From positions 1-5,734 of the forward strand of contig JAITBA010000127.1 in NCBI GenBank assembly GCA_031283835.1: a stretch of 5,734 nt of DNA. The letters run 5' to 3'. Of this stretch, positions 5,656 to 5,734 are shown piece by piece (within the stretch, counting starts at the first letter, position 1; each line of letters begins with the position of its first letter). Both the position numbers and the translations under genes were made by a program. Below the pieces are notes generated by a model that did no database searches, was not told where the DNA came from, and saw only the letters and a program-made list of their open reading frames with translations. The DNA is from Oscillospiraceae bacterium. GTDB taxonomy: Bacteria; Bacillota; Clostridia; Oscillospirales; Acutalibacteraceae.

Positions 5656-5734
5656 TTAGTTCGAGTTAAACGAAGTGGCTTGCCGGGAAGATGTGCCGTA
5701 GGTCAGCCTTGCATAGATCACCGCCGTCTGCCTC
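5656..5734 (-). CDS. Possible C-terminal end of an upstream gene (partial)
   Basis: A minus-strand frame open from the right edge ends in TAA at 5658-5656. It encodes 25 residues beginning RQTAVIYARLTYG and ending TSFNSN. About 72% of its third codon positions are G or C, like the genes in this window. A second frame, ending in TAA at 5668-5666, is also open from the edge (23 codons counting the stop), with lower third-position GC. Either could be the tail of a gene transcribed in the same direction and ending 45-55 bases before the next start. The segment is too short to identify, and it may be non-coding. Confidence 0.3.
   Translation of the reverse strand, partial: RQTAVIYARLTYGTSSRQATSFNSN

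Overview
The window carries three consecutive genes, all read on the minus strand. All three encode exported, multidomain surface proteins. The likely host is a high-GC member of the Firmicutes, probably an uncultured gut- or rumen-type Clostridia (Oscillospirales-like). The reasons are the GC-rich third codon positions, strong AGGAG-type ribosome binding sites, a SipW-dependent signal peptide, Spy0128/SpaA-type isopeptide domains, a FIVAR-like helical module and a DUF6273-type C-terminal domain. That placement is an inference from protein families; nothing here fixes a genus.

Layout in the direction of transcription (right to left). Positions 5734-5656 may hold the last codons of an upstream gene. 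Gene A (5610-2959, 883 aa) is a mosaic secreted protein. It has a signal peptide, an unrecognised beta-rich region, a Big2-like Ig fold, a FIVAR-like helical bundle, an acidic Gly/Asp/Pro-rich repeat region, a second Ig-like domain and a C-terminal DUF6273-like domain with a WWLRTP...LRPALWV signature. A 109-base gap follows, holding a perfect 11-bp GC-rich inverted repeat. Gene B (2849-1497, 450 aa) resembles BsaA/TasA-like SipW-dependent matrix proteins and has a C-terminal Ig-like extension. A 165-base gap with three small inverted repeats follows. Gene C (1331 to the left edge, at least 443 aa, cut off) is a pilin/adhesin-like shaft with one SpaA domain followed by at least three Spy0128/FctA-like domains. 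Its Lys/Glu/Asn isopeptide triads can be seen in the sequence.

Together the genes read as a surface fibre or biofilm-matrix locus: a shaft or pilin (C), a SipW-processed matrix subunit (B), and a large secreted protein ending in a possible ligand-binding head (A). No sortase, SipW peptidase, LPXTG motif or reverse transcriptase lies in the window, so how these proteins are processed and anchored must be read from the flanks.

The most interesting signal is the 3' end of gene A. Its terminal domain belongs to a fold class that can serve as the target of diversity-generating retroelements. The last ~40 residues before the closing LRPALWV are rich in Asn (AAC/AAT) codons, and a strong inverted repeat sits 36 bases after the stop codon. 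This fits a retroelement target only circumstantially; no template repeat or reverse transcriptase is visible here.
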